Origin: Salsipaludibacter sp963812245
GTDB lineage: Bacteria; Actinomycetota; Nitriliruptoria; Nitriliruptorales; Nitriliruptoraceae
Direction of reading: 5' to 3'
Length of the DNA: 64,000 nt
Assembly: GCA_963812245.1 (NCBI GenBank)
Contig: CAWEUK010000002.1
Span: 1,612,001-1,676,000 of the forward strand
Shown: piece after piece, positions 16,783 to 24,478 of the stretch
Layout of the letters: every line of letters starts with the position of its first letter
Position numbering within the stretch: position 1 is the stretch's first letter
Notes under the pieces: model-generated
Database searches by the model: none
Seen by the model: only the letters and a program-made list of their open reading frames with translations
What the model was told of the DNA's origin: nothing
Translations under genes and position numbers: made by a program

Positions 16783-17125
16783 TCAGGCCAGTCCGTCCAG
16801 GAACAATGCCAGCAGGAGCCCGATGGCGGTGGCGATCCCGGTCCAGTGGCTGTCCTCGGCGAACGCCTTGGGGAACACCTCCGTGGCCAGCGACGCGACC
16901 ACCGCGCCGCCGGCGAAGCATCGGATGAGCGCCAGTGGGGTGCCACTGGGAGGTCTGCCTGGTCGCAGGTTCGATCAGTTCGAGCACCGCCGAGATCATC
17001 AGCGCGCCGCCTGCCAGCGCCACCAGGAAGCCCTCCCAGGCATCGGGCAGCCGTCCCCACAGGCCCCAGGCCGCGCCCAGCATGAGCGCGCCCGAGACCA
17101 CGACGATCACGACCACGGTCATCAT
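16783..17125 (-). pseudogene. Half-length ZIP-like metal transporter, frame break
   Basis: Two segments resemble the beginning and the end of ZIP-family zinc/iron permeases. The first (frame ending near 16950) reads GFLVALAGGALMISAVLELI; the second, one frame over, reads CFAGGAVVASLATEVFPKAF then HWTGIATAIGLLLALFLDGL and stops at 16783. Joined, they give about 114 residues and roughly four helices, half the normal eight-helix protein; the histidine-rich middle helices that bind metal are missing. So besides a one-base frame break near 16950 there seems to be an internal deletion. Could be a remnant or a small helical family of its own. Confidence 0.5.
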
Positions 17126-17226
17126 GCCGACCACTTTCGTCACGAGCCTCGCAGAGGATTCTGCCCACGCGCGGCCAGTGTCACACCTGGACATCCACGA
17201 TCAGGTGCTGCAGTCGCATCTCGGAG

Positions 17227-18207
17227 TCACGTGCCGTCGTGCCCACCCGACGGCCGGTTCGAGGACGAGCCCGTCATCGCAGCGATCGCCGCGACCTGTG
17301 CGAGGGTGCGACGAGCCTGCTCGACGTGCAGGTTCTCGATCATGCGACCATCGACGGTGGCGACCCCGCGACCGGCGGCGGTGGCGTCGTCGAAGGCGAC
17401 GATCACGCGCTCGGCCCAGTCCACCTCGTCGTCGGTGGGGGAGAAGGCGGCATTGGCCCCGGCGAGTTGGCGTGGATGGATCAGGGTCTTCCCATCGAAT
17501 CCCAGGTCGCGGCCCTGGCGACACTCCGCCACGAAGCCATCGTCGTCGGCGAGGTCGTTGAAGACGCCGTCCAGGACGACGGTGCCGGTCGCACGTGCCG
17601 CCAGCACCACGGTGGACAGGGCCGCCAGCAACGGAGCCCGGCCGGGCACGAACCGAGCCCGGAGTTCCTTGACCAGGTCGTTGGTGCCCAGCACGAAGGC
17701 CGTGAGCCGAGGTGACGCCTGCGCGATCTCGCGCGCGGCGAACACGCCACGTGGGGTCTCGATCATGGCCCAGATCTGGAGGTCGGCCGGTGCGCCGGCG
17801 CGGTCCAGCGCCGCGGCGATGTGCTCCACGTCGCTGGCGGCGTCGACCTTGGGCACGACCATGGCGTCGGCACCCGACGTCGCGACGGCGCTGACGTCGG
17901 CGTCGTGCCATGGCGTGTCGAGGCCGTTCACGCGAATCGTGACCTCGCGCGGGCCGTAGTCGCCGGAGCCGGCGGCCGCCACCACGCGCGCCCGGGCCTG
18001 CGGCTTGGCGTCCGGCGCGACGGCGTCCTCGAGGTCCAGGATCAGGACGTCGGCGGGCAGGGTCGTGGCCTTGGCCAGGGCGCGTTCATTGGCACCCGGC
18101 ATGTACAGCACGCTGCGCCGTGGGCGCAGCCCGGCTCCGATCGTGGCTCCGATCGTGGCTGGCGGTGCGTCGGTCCTGCCGTTCGACGTGTCAGTCCCCG
18201 CGGTCAC
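17227..18207 (-). CDS. CitE/HpcH-family CoA lyase
   Basis: 326 aa, GTG start at 18207 overlapping the stop of the upstream lyase gene (GTGA). Member of the citrate lyase beta/HpcH aldolase TIM-barrel family, whose stand-alone versions cleave or make malyl-, citramalyl- or methylmalyl-CoA. Motifs: RSVLYMPGANERALAKA, LILDLEDAVAPDAKP (Mg ligand region), VTIRVNGLDTPWHDAD, VVPKVDAASDVEHI, AMIETPRGVFAA, FDGKTLIHPRQL. Paired with the next lyase and near a MaoC hydratase, it may be a malyl-CoA thioesterase/lyase (Mcl2-like) or citramalyl-CoA lyase. Exact substrate unresolved. Confidence 0.85.
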   Translation of the reverse strand: MTAGTDTSNGRTDAPPATIGATIGAGLRPRRSVLYMPGANERALAKATTLPADVLILDLEDAVAPDAKPQARARVVAAAGSGDYGPREVTIRVNGLDTPWHDADVSAVATSGADAMVVPKVDAASDVEHIAAALDRAGAPADLQIWAMIETPRGVFAAREIAQASPRLTAFVLGTNDLVKELRARFVPGRAPLLAALSTVVLAARATGTVVLDGVFNDLADDDGFVAECRQGRDLGFDGKTLIHPRQLAGANAAFSPTDDEVDWAERVIVAFDDATAAGRGVATVDGRMIENLHVEQARRTLAQVAAIAAMTGSSSNRPSGGHDGT

Positions 18208-19268
18208 AGCCCGTACTCCGCCGCGAGGTCGCTGTCGCGCTCGGCCAGCTGCTGGGCCAGTGCGAGTACCACCTGGCACTGCTTGTAGGTGGCGTCGTCC
18301 TGCATCTTGCCGTCGATCATGACCGCACCGGTGCCGTCGCCCATCGCGTCCACGACGCGCCGGGCCCAGGCCACTTCCGACGGTTCGGGGGAGAACACCT
18401 TCCGGGCGATGTCGATCTGGACGGGATGCAGTGTCCACGCGCCGACGCACCCGAGCAGGAAGGCGTTGCGGAACTGGTCCTCGCAGGCGACCACGTCGCG
18501 GATGTCACCGAAGGGCCCGTAGAACGGGAAGATGCCGGCAGTCACGCAGGCGTCGACCATGCGCGCCACCGTGTAGTGCCACAGGTCCTGCTGGGCGCTG
18601 GCGCGGTCCGCGTCGATCATGGGGGCGCCGTCGTCGTCGAGCGGCGGGTCGTGGCGCACGAGGTAGCCGGGATGCCCGCCGCCCACGCGGGTCGTCTTCA
18701 TGCGCCGGTCGGCAGCGAGGTCGGCCGGGCCCAGGCTCATGCCCTGCATGCGCGGTGACGCGAGCGCGATCTCCTCGACGTTGGCGACGCCTCGCGCGGT
18801 CTCGAGGATGGCGTGGACGAGGATCGGACGGTGCAGGCCCGCGCGGGCCTCGAGTTGGGCGAGCAGGCGGTCGACGTAGTGGATGTCCTCGGCGCCCTCG
18901 ACCTTGGGGACCATGACGACGTCCAGGCGATGCCCGATCTCGGTGACGAGCGTCGTCAGGTCGTCAAGCAGCCATGGTGAGTCCAGGGCGTTCACACGGG
19001 TCCACAGTTGGGTGCCCTCGACGTCGAAGGCACGGCCGACCTCGACCATGCCTGCCCGCGCCGCCTCCTTGGACTCGGTGGGGACGGCGTCTTCGAGGTT
19101 GCCGAGCAGGATGTCGACCGTGGGGGCGATCGTGGGCACCTTCGCGACCATCTTCGGGTTCGACGGATCGAAGAAGTGGATCATGCGCGATGGGCGTGAC
19201 GGCACTTCGCGCAGGGGGCTGGGGGCACCGATGGCCAACGGCCGGAAGAAGTCCTTGGGTGATCGCAT
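18204..19268 (-). CDS. Malyl-CoA / beta-methylmalyl-CoA lyase-type enzyme
   Basis: 354 aa HpcH/HpaI-fold lyase, longer than its neighbour and closest by eye to L-malyl-CoA/beta-methylmalyl-CoA lyase (Mcl1), which splits C4-C5 hydroxyacyl-CoA into glyoxylate plus acetyl- or propionyl-CoA. Motifs: IHFFDPSNPKMVAKVPTIAP, LLGNLEDAVPTESKEAAR, LWTRVNALDSPWLLDDL, VVMVPKVEGAEDIHYVD, HAILETARGVANVEEIALAS, MSLGPADLAADRRMKTTRVG, and GAWTLHPVQIDIARKVFSP. ATG 19268 (MRSPKDFFRP) fits the family start. Forms a two-gene operon with the CitE-like gene; the ethylmalonyl-CoA pathway, itaconate breakdown or a 3-hydroxypropionate-type route are the likely settings. Confidence 0.83.
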   Translation of the reverse strand: MRSPKDFFRPLAIGAPSPLREVPSRPSRMIHFFDPSNPKMVAKVPTIAPTVDILLGNLEDAVPTESKEAARAGMVEVGRAFDVEGTQLWTRVNALDSPWLLDDLTTLVTEIGHRLDVVMVPKVEGAEDIHYVDRLLAQLEARAGLHRPILVHAILETARGVANVEEIALASPRMQGMSLGPADLAADRRMKTTRVGGGHPGYLVRHDPPLDDDGAPMIDADRASAQQDLWHYTVARMVDACVTAGIFPFYGPFGDIRDVVACEDQFRNAFLLGCVGAWTLHPVQIDIARKVFSPEPSEVAWARRVVDAMGDGTGAVMIDGKMQDDATYKQCQVVLALAQQLAERDSDLAAEYGL

Positions 19269-19374
19269 GCGTGGCTGCTCCTGGGGCTGGGGACGTGGTG
19301 CCGGCTCCCTGTGACCAGACCACACGATAGGCCGGACCGCGTCGACAGGCCCACTCGCGATCCCGCGCGTCCCA

Positions 19375-19412
19375 TGTCGGCCCAGTGTCGGCCCAGTGTC
19401 GGCCAGTGTCGG
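19375..19412. repeat. Four phased direct repeats TGTCGG in divergent promoter
   Basis: TGTCGG begins at 19375, 19386, 19397 and 19407 (spacing 11, 11, 10 bp) as part of the unit TGTCGGCCCAG. Lies between the minus-strand lyase operon and the plus-strand acylphosphatase gene. Helical phasing suggests a cooperative protein-binding site. Confidence 0.65.
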
Positions 19413-19493
19413 CAGCGACCGCCGAGGCCGCGCGTTTGCGATGGGTCGCTGGAGCCGCGATCATGGCACCCACCCCGACGCACGGAGCACGAG

Positions 19494-19820
19494 ATGGATG
19501 CAACGGACCGGCCGCGTGGGCCAGCCCAATCCGGCGACCCGGGTGTCGTGGTTGCGCGTCGAGTCGTGGTCACGGGGCATGTGCAGGGCGTGTTCTTCCG
19601 GATGTCGACGTTGCGGCACGCGCGTGGCGCCGACGTCGTGGGCTGGGTGCGCAACCGTCCCGACGGCAGTGTCGAGGCCCACCTGCAGGGTGATGCCCGG
19701 CAGGTGGACGAGGTCATCGCATGGATGCGCGCAGGCGGCCCGCCGGCCGCTCGTGTCACTCGCGTCGACGTGGCCGACGTTGCCCCGATCGATGCCGACG
19801 GGTTCACCACCACGTACTGA
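19494..19820 (+). CDS. acyP: Acylphosphatase
   Basis: 108 aa. Small ferredoxin-like-fold enzyme that hydrolyses carboxyl-phosphate bonds. Signature RRVVVTGHVQGVFFRMSTLR contains the catalytic Arg (about residue 37) and GWVRNRPDGSVEAHLQG the catalytic Asn (about residue 55). ATG 19494 is used, with GGAG about 8 bases upstream; the N-terminal 18 residues before the domain look disordered. Free-standing gene between two arrays of 11-bp repeats. Confidence 0.93.
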   Translation: MDATDRPRGPAQSGDPGVVVARRVVVTGHVQGVFFRMSTLRHARGADVVGWVRNRPDGSVEAHLQGDARQVDEVIAWMRAGGPPAARVTRVDVADVAPIDADGFTTTY

Positions 19821-19825
19821 TGCCC

Positions 19826-19880
19826 CCGGGATCGCGCCGGGATCACGCCGGGATCGCGCCGGGGTCGTGCCCGGATCGCA
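19826..19880. repeat. Five 11-bp tandem repeats upstream of MaoC gene
   Basis: Units CCGGGATCGCG, CCGGGATCACG, CCGGGATCGCG, CCGGGGTCGTG and CCCGGATCGCA run head to tail, starting 6 bp after the acylphosphatase stop and ending 65 bp before the hydratase ATG. Strict one-helical-turn period. Confidence 0.85.
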
Positions 19881-19945
19881 ACGGGACGAGGGACCCGGCT
19901 ACCGTCCGCGGCGCCATCCAGCCCCCACCATGCAGGAGTGCAGCC

Positions 19946-20452
19946 ATGCCCACCCAGGACTTCGGCCGCTACCTCGACGACTTCGAGGTCGGCGACATCT
20001 ACCGCCACTGGCCGGGCAAGACCATCACCCAGGCCGAGGACATCCTGTTCTGCTCGATCACCATGAACCAGCATCCCCTGCACAGCGACGACAACTACGC
20101 CGCCGTGGCCACGCCCCACGGCCGCGCCATGGTGGTGGGCAACCTCGTCTACTCGATCGTGCTGGGCCAGTCGGTGCCGGACGTGTCGGGCCGGGCCATC
20201 GCCAACCTCGAGATCGAGTCGCTCAAGCACGCCAACCCGACCTTCCACGGTGACACGATCTACTCCGAGACCGAGGTGTTGGCCAAGCGCGAGTCGCGCT
20301 CCAAGCCCGATCGCGGCATCGTGAAGGTTCGCACGATCGGCTACAACCAGGACGGCGTCGTGGTCTGTGAGTTCACCCGCAGCGTGCTGGTCCCACGGCG
20401 CGGACACGGCTTCGACGGCCATCCGGGTCGCCCCGAGCCCCAGGTGAGCTGA
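19946..20452 (+). CDS. MaoC-family (R)-enoyl-CoA hydratase
   Basis: 168 aa hot-dog-fold hydratase. FGRYLDDFEVGDIYRHWPGK opens the domain; the hydratase motif is MNQHPLHSDDNYA (about residues 45-57) with the expected Asp/His pair, followed by RAMVVGNLVYSIVLGQSVPD. ATG 19946 with AGGAG 8 bases upstream. Short MaoC proteins of this kind beside CitE-type lyases act on mesaconyl-, itaconyl- or related C5 enoyl-CoA, so I infer it works with the two lyases at 17.2-19.3 kb although it is on the opposite strand. General branched enoyl-CoA hydration is the alternative. Confidence 0.85.
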   Translation: MPTQDFGRYLDDFEVGDIYRHWPGKTITQAEDILFCSITMNQHPLHSDDNYAAVATPHGRAMVVGNLVYSIVLGQSVPDVSGRAIANLEIESLKHANPTFHGDTIYSETEVLAKRESRSKPDRGIVKVRTIGYNQDGVVVCEFTRSVLVPRRGHGFDGHPGRPEPQVS

Positions 20453-20487
20453 GGCCACCCAGCGCATCTGGGCCGGCGCCAACATCG

Positions 20488-22106
20488 TCAGATGAGTGAA
20501 CTGAGCAGCAGTTGGGCGATCAGGATCTTGGTGATCGTCGCCACCGGGAACACCGTGGCGTAGCCAAGGTCCGGTGCCTCGTTGCCCGCCCGTTCGTTGG
20601 CGAAGGCCAGCACAGCCGGTTGCGTGTGGAGCCCGGCCACGAGGCCGGTCAGGATGCTGGTCGGGATCTTGAGGACGTGGTGGCCGACCAGCAGCGCGAC
20701 CGTGGCGGTCACACAGGTCACGACAGCCCCGGCCAGCAGGATCGGCAGACCCCCGTTGGCCACGGTGCTGGCGAACCCGAAGCCTGAGCGGGTTCCCACG
20801 CCGGCCAGGAACAGGATCACGCCGGTCTGGCGCAGGGTCAGGTTGGCGTTGTAGGGAAGTTGCCACACGATCGGACCGGTGCGCCCGACCGCGCCGAGCG
20901 ACCAACCCGACCACCAGCGGCCCCCCCGCCAGGCCCAGGGAGAAGGTGGATCCGCCCGGCAACGGGACCGGGATGGCGCCAAGCAGCAGGCCCAGCGCGA
21001 TGCCCAGGCCGAACACCGCCACGTCGATCTCGGACAGTGCCTTCCACGAGTCACCGAAGAATCGGGTGACGTCACCCATGCGTTCCCGGGGCGCCACGAC
21101 CCGGACGCGGTCGCCGGGTTCGAGCACCATGTCCGGCATGGCCAAGCGGTCGAGGTCGCCGTGGCGAACTCGTGTGATGGTGGCGTTGAAGCGTCCCTGC
21201 AGGTCCAGCGACGCCACCGTCCGGCCCACCGTGCCAGGGCTGGACACGAAGATCCGCCGGTAGTCCAGGTCGGCGTGCTGGACCAGGGCTCGTCGCTTGC
21301 CTGTCCCAGCATCGCCACCGCTGCGGCCACCGCTTCGGGGGTGCCGACCACGCTCACGCGGTCGCCCGCCGCGAGCACGTCGTTGGCCCGAACGAGCCAC
21401 TGGTGGCCGTCTCGCTGCTGGCGAGCCAGCATGACGTGGTCCAGCGGGCCCTGCTGGGACAGCAATGCCACGGTGCCGTCGAAGTCGTGGGCGACGTCGA
21501 CGGTGACGTCCACCAACTCCTGGGCGGTGACGCCGAGTCGTTGCAGCTGCGCCTGCTCGTCAGGCGTCGACCTGCCACCGACGCGTCAGCAGGCTCACGG
21601 CCACGATGACGCCCAGCACCCCGATGGGATAGGCCAGTGAGTAGGCGGCAACCGGGTCGGCCAACTCGCCGACCGCCGGCACCGGATGAGATGGACTCGA
21701 GCACGGTGGCCAGGGCGGGTGTGTTGGTCAGGCTGCCGCTGAACAGGCCGGCCGCCGACGCCGCGTCGAGGTCCAGCAGCCGATGGGCCAGCACGACCAG
21801 GCCGGCGGCCATGGTCAGCACGGCCACGACGAAGGCGTTCTCGCGCAAGCCGTGGCGGCGCAGCGCTGCGACGAAGCCGGGCCCGCCGGCCAGCCCGATC
21901 GTGTAGACGAACACGATCAGGCCGAACTGGAAGATGATCGACGGCAGGCCGATCTCGGGATCCAGGGCACCGAACGCAAGACCGACGAACAGGACTGCGG
22001 ACACCCCCAGGCTGAAGCTGCCAAGGTGGACCCGACCGACGAGGTAGCCGATCGCGGCCACCAGGAACAACACGAGCAGCGGATTGTCGACCAGGAATGC
22101 CGTCAT
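20488..22106 (-). CDS. YidE/AspT-type putative transporter with RCK_C domains, four frame breaks
   Basis: About 538 aa when joined. N-terminal five helices (LLVLFLVAAIGYLVGRVHLG, FQFGLIVFVYTIGLAGGP, GLFSGSLTNTPALATVLE), two central TrkA-C/RCK_C ligand-sensing domains (HVMLARQQRDGHQWLVRAND, then RRIFVSSPGTVGRTVASLDL and LEPGDRVRVVAPRERM), then a second helix block (LGIALGLLLGAIPVPLPG, VILFLAGVGTRSGFGFAS, LKIPTSILTGLVAGLHTQPA). This is the order seen in AspT aspartate:alanine exchangers and YidE/YbjL. Breaks lie near 21676, 21563, 21290 and 20899; three equal one extra base and one a missing base. Conservation on all sides argues for sequence error. Substrate unknown. Confidence 0.75.
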
Positions 22107-22205
22107 GATGGGCTCCGGAACCGTCGGTCATCGCGGCCGGCGCCCCCGTCGTGGCCACCGGCGATGCGCCGGCTGACCACGACGACGGACGGCTGGTTTG
22201 CGGTG

Positions 22206-23791
22206 TCAGCCGGCCAGGGGGCCGGCCGCGACCAGTTCGGTGCCGGCACGCTCGGCGAAGGTGTCGAAGTTGGCGATGAACAGGTCAGCCAGCCTGCGTG
22301 CCATGGCGTCGTAGGCATCGGGGTCGTCCCAGGTGCCACGCGGGTCCAATTCCGAGGCGTCGACGTCCGGAACGCTGGTCGGCACCTCGAACCCGAACGT
22401 GGGGTCGGTGCGGTACTCGACCTCGTCGAGGTCGCCGTTGATCGCTGCTCGGATCACTGCGCGCGAGGTCGAGATCGGGAAGCGCTCACCCTCGCCGTAG
22501 GGACCACCGACCCAGCCGGTGTTCACCAACCAGACATCCACGCCGTGCGCGTCGATCTTCTCGCCCAGCAGGTCGGCGTACACGGTCGGGTGCAGGGGCA
22601 TGAACGGGGCGCCGAAGCACGCCGAGAAGGTCGCCTGGGGTTCCTTGACGCCACGCTCGGTCCCGGCGACCTTGGCGGTGTAGCCGGAGATGAAGTGGTA
22701 CTTGGCCTGCTCGGGGGTCAGTCGGGAGATCGGGGGCAGGACCCCGAAGGCGTCGGCCGTCAGCATGAAGATGTTGCGCGGGTGGGCGCGCCATGCTGTC
22801 CTCGGCTCGACGTTGTCGAGGTGGGTCAGCGGGTAGGCCCCGCGCGTGTTCTCGGTGGTCGCGTGGTCCAGGTCGATGCGGTGGGTCGTCTCGTCCATCG
22901 ACACGTTCTCGAGCACGGTGCCGAAGCGACGAGTGGTGCCGTAGATCTCGGGTTCGGCGTCGTCGGACAGCCGGATCATCTTGGCGTAGCAGCCACCCTC
23001 GATGTTGAAGATGCCCTTGTCGCTCCAGCCGATCTCGTCGTCGCCGATCATGGCGCGCCCGGCTTCGGTGGACAGCGTGGTCTTGCCGGTGCCGGACAGG
23101 CCGAAGAAGACCGCCGAGTCGTCGCTGTCGTCGTCGACGTTGGCCGACGAGTGCAGGCTCAGCACGCCCTGCTTGGGCAGCAGGTAGTTCATGACCGTGA
23201 AGATCGACTTCTTGATCTCGCCGGCGTAGCTGGTGCCACCGATGACGACCATCCTGCGGGCGACGTTGAGGAGGATGAAGGCCTCGCTGCGGGTGTGCTC
23301 CACCGTCGGGGTCGCCTGGAAGTCGGGGCAGTGCACGACGGTCCAGTCGGGTTCGAAGTTGCTCGATGACGTCGCGGTCGAACTCGCGGATGAACATGGT
23401 GCGCGCGAACAGGTTGTGCCAGGCGTGCTCGGTGATCACCCGGACGTTGATGCGGTAGTCGGGGTCGGCGCCGGCGTGGCAGTCCTGGACGAAGACCTCA
23501 CGGTTCTGCAGGTAGCTGCCGCAACCCGTACAGCACGGTCTCGAAGTCGTCCTCGGAGAACGGCTTGTTGATGGGGCCCCACCAGATGTCGTCGGTGCTG
23601 GTCGGCTCGTCGACCACGAACTTGTCGTTGGCGGAGCGGCCGGTGTACTTGCCGGTGTTCACGACCAGCGGACCCAGGTGGCCGATCTGGGCCTCGCCGC
23701 GTTGGATCGCGGCCTCGTACAGCTCGGGGGTGGACAGGTTGTGGTGGATCGGGCCGAGGTTGGACAGGCCGGCGTGGGCAAGGTCGATCAT
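22206..23791 (-). CDS. pckA: ATP-dependent phosphoenolpyruvate carboxykinase, two frame breaks
   Basis: About 527 aa across breaks. Converts oxaloacetate and ATP to PEP in gluconeogenesis. The ATP-type is shown by GLSGTGKTTLS (P-loop), IGGTSYAGEIKKSIFTVMNY, DDEIGWSDKGIFNIEGGCYA, and N-terminal NTGKYTGRSANDKFVVDEP. ATG 23791 has AGGAG about 8 bases upstream. Frame breaks near 23515 (after GLRQ, before YLQNREVFVQD) and 23358 (VIEQ, then FEPDWTVVHCPDF) each fit one extra base. Most actinobacteria use the unrelated GTP-type enzyme, so the ATP-type is a useful lineage clue. Works downstream of any acetate or C3 assimilation that makes oxaloacetate. Confidence 0.92.
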
Positions 23792-23833
23792 GGAGGGGGC
23801 TCCTGTGGAGGGTCGTGGTTCGAACCTAGGAAT

Positions 23834-23899
23834 GCCGGAAGGGCCCTTCGCACCGGCAACCGGCACTGCCGCGTGGGGCCACAGGGCCCTTCCGCCGGC
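23834..23899. promoter_or_regulatory. Paired palindromes between pckA and acetyltransferase gene
   Basis: GAAGGGCCCTTC (23838-23849) is a perfect 12-bp palindrome; AGGGCCCT (23883-23890) repeats its core 43 bp away, centre to centre (about four helical turns). The flanks also pair: CGGAAGGGCCC (23836-23846) with GGGCCCTTCCG (23884-23894). In the divergent promoter region, so a paired operator is as likely as a hairpin. TATCCT at 23920-23925 could be the -10 of the plus-strand gene. Confidence 0.5.
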
Positions 23900-23950
23900 A
23901 CCCAGCGTCGGGCGCACTATCCTCCGGCGGAGCCGAACGCTGGATGCGAC

Positions 23951-24478
23951 GTGGAGTCCGAGGCTGGTGGGCGGGACCCCTCGGTCCCCTTCGTGCGATC
24001 CGCCCAGGCGGGGGACCTCCCCGACGTCGCGGCGATCTTCACGCACTTCGTGCTCAGGACCACCGCCACCTTCGCCACCTCCGTTCGCACGCCCGTCCAG
24101 TGGCGGGACCGGTATGCACGCAAGGTCACCAGCGGGTCCTTCACGATGCTGGTTGCCGAGCTGGACGGCGCCGTGGCAGGCTATTGCGAGACCAGCAAGT
24201 TCCGCCCGCAGGATTCCTATGACTCGGCGGTCGAGACGTCGATCTACGTTGCTCCCGACCAGGTCGGCCGCGGCGTCGGAACGGCGTTGTACACCGAACT
24301 GTTCGAGCGCCTCGAGGCCACCGACCTGCATCGAGCCTTCGCGGTGATTGCCCTGCCCAACGATTCCAGCGTCGCGATCCACGAACGCTTCGGCTACGTC
24401 CATCGCGGCACGCTCACCGAGGCAGGACACAAGTTCGGGCGGTGGATCGACGTGGCCTACTTCGAACGGGCGCTGTGA
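23951..24478 (+). CDS. Phosphinothricin-acetyltransferase-like GNAT
   Basis: 175 aa GNAT-fold N-acetyltransferase of the Pat/YncA type, which acetylates methionine sulfone, phosphinothricin or similar amino acid analogues with acetyl-CoA. Core features: VPFVRSAQAGDLPDVAAIF at the N-terminus, VETSIYVAPDQVGRGVGTAL containing the acetyl-CoA loop (QVGRGVGTA), and the late FAVIALPNDSSVAIHERFGY and HKFGRWIDVAYFER. GTG at 23951 is the start that best fits the family. Its 3' end overlaps the convergent decarboxylase gene by 22 bp. Natural substrate unknown. Confidence 0.8.
   Translation: MESEAGGRDPSVPFVRSAQAGDLPDVAAIFTHFVLRTTATFATSVRTPVQWRDRYARKVTSGSFTMLVAELDGAVAGYCETSKFRPQDSYDSAVETSIYVAPDQVGRGVGTALYTELFERLEATDLHRAFAVIALPNDSSVAIHERFGYVHRGTLTEAGHKFGRWIDVAYFERAL

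Noticed and set aside
23812..23830. GTGGTTCGAACCTAGG, which resembles the T-arm of a tRNA
   Set aside because: The flanking bases do not pair as a 5-bp T stem and no acceptor, D or anticodon arms can be built around it; no tRNA called anywhere in the window.
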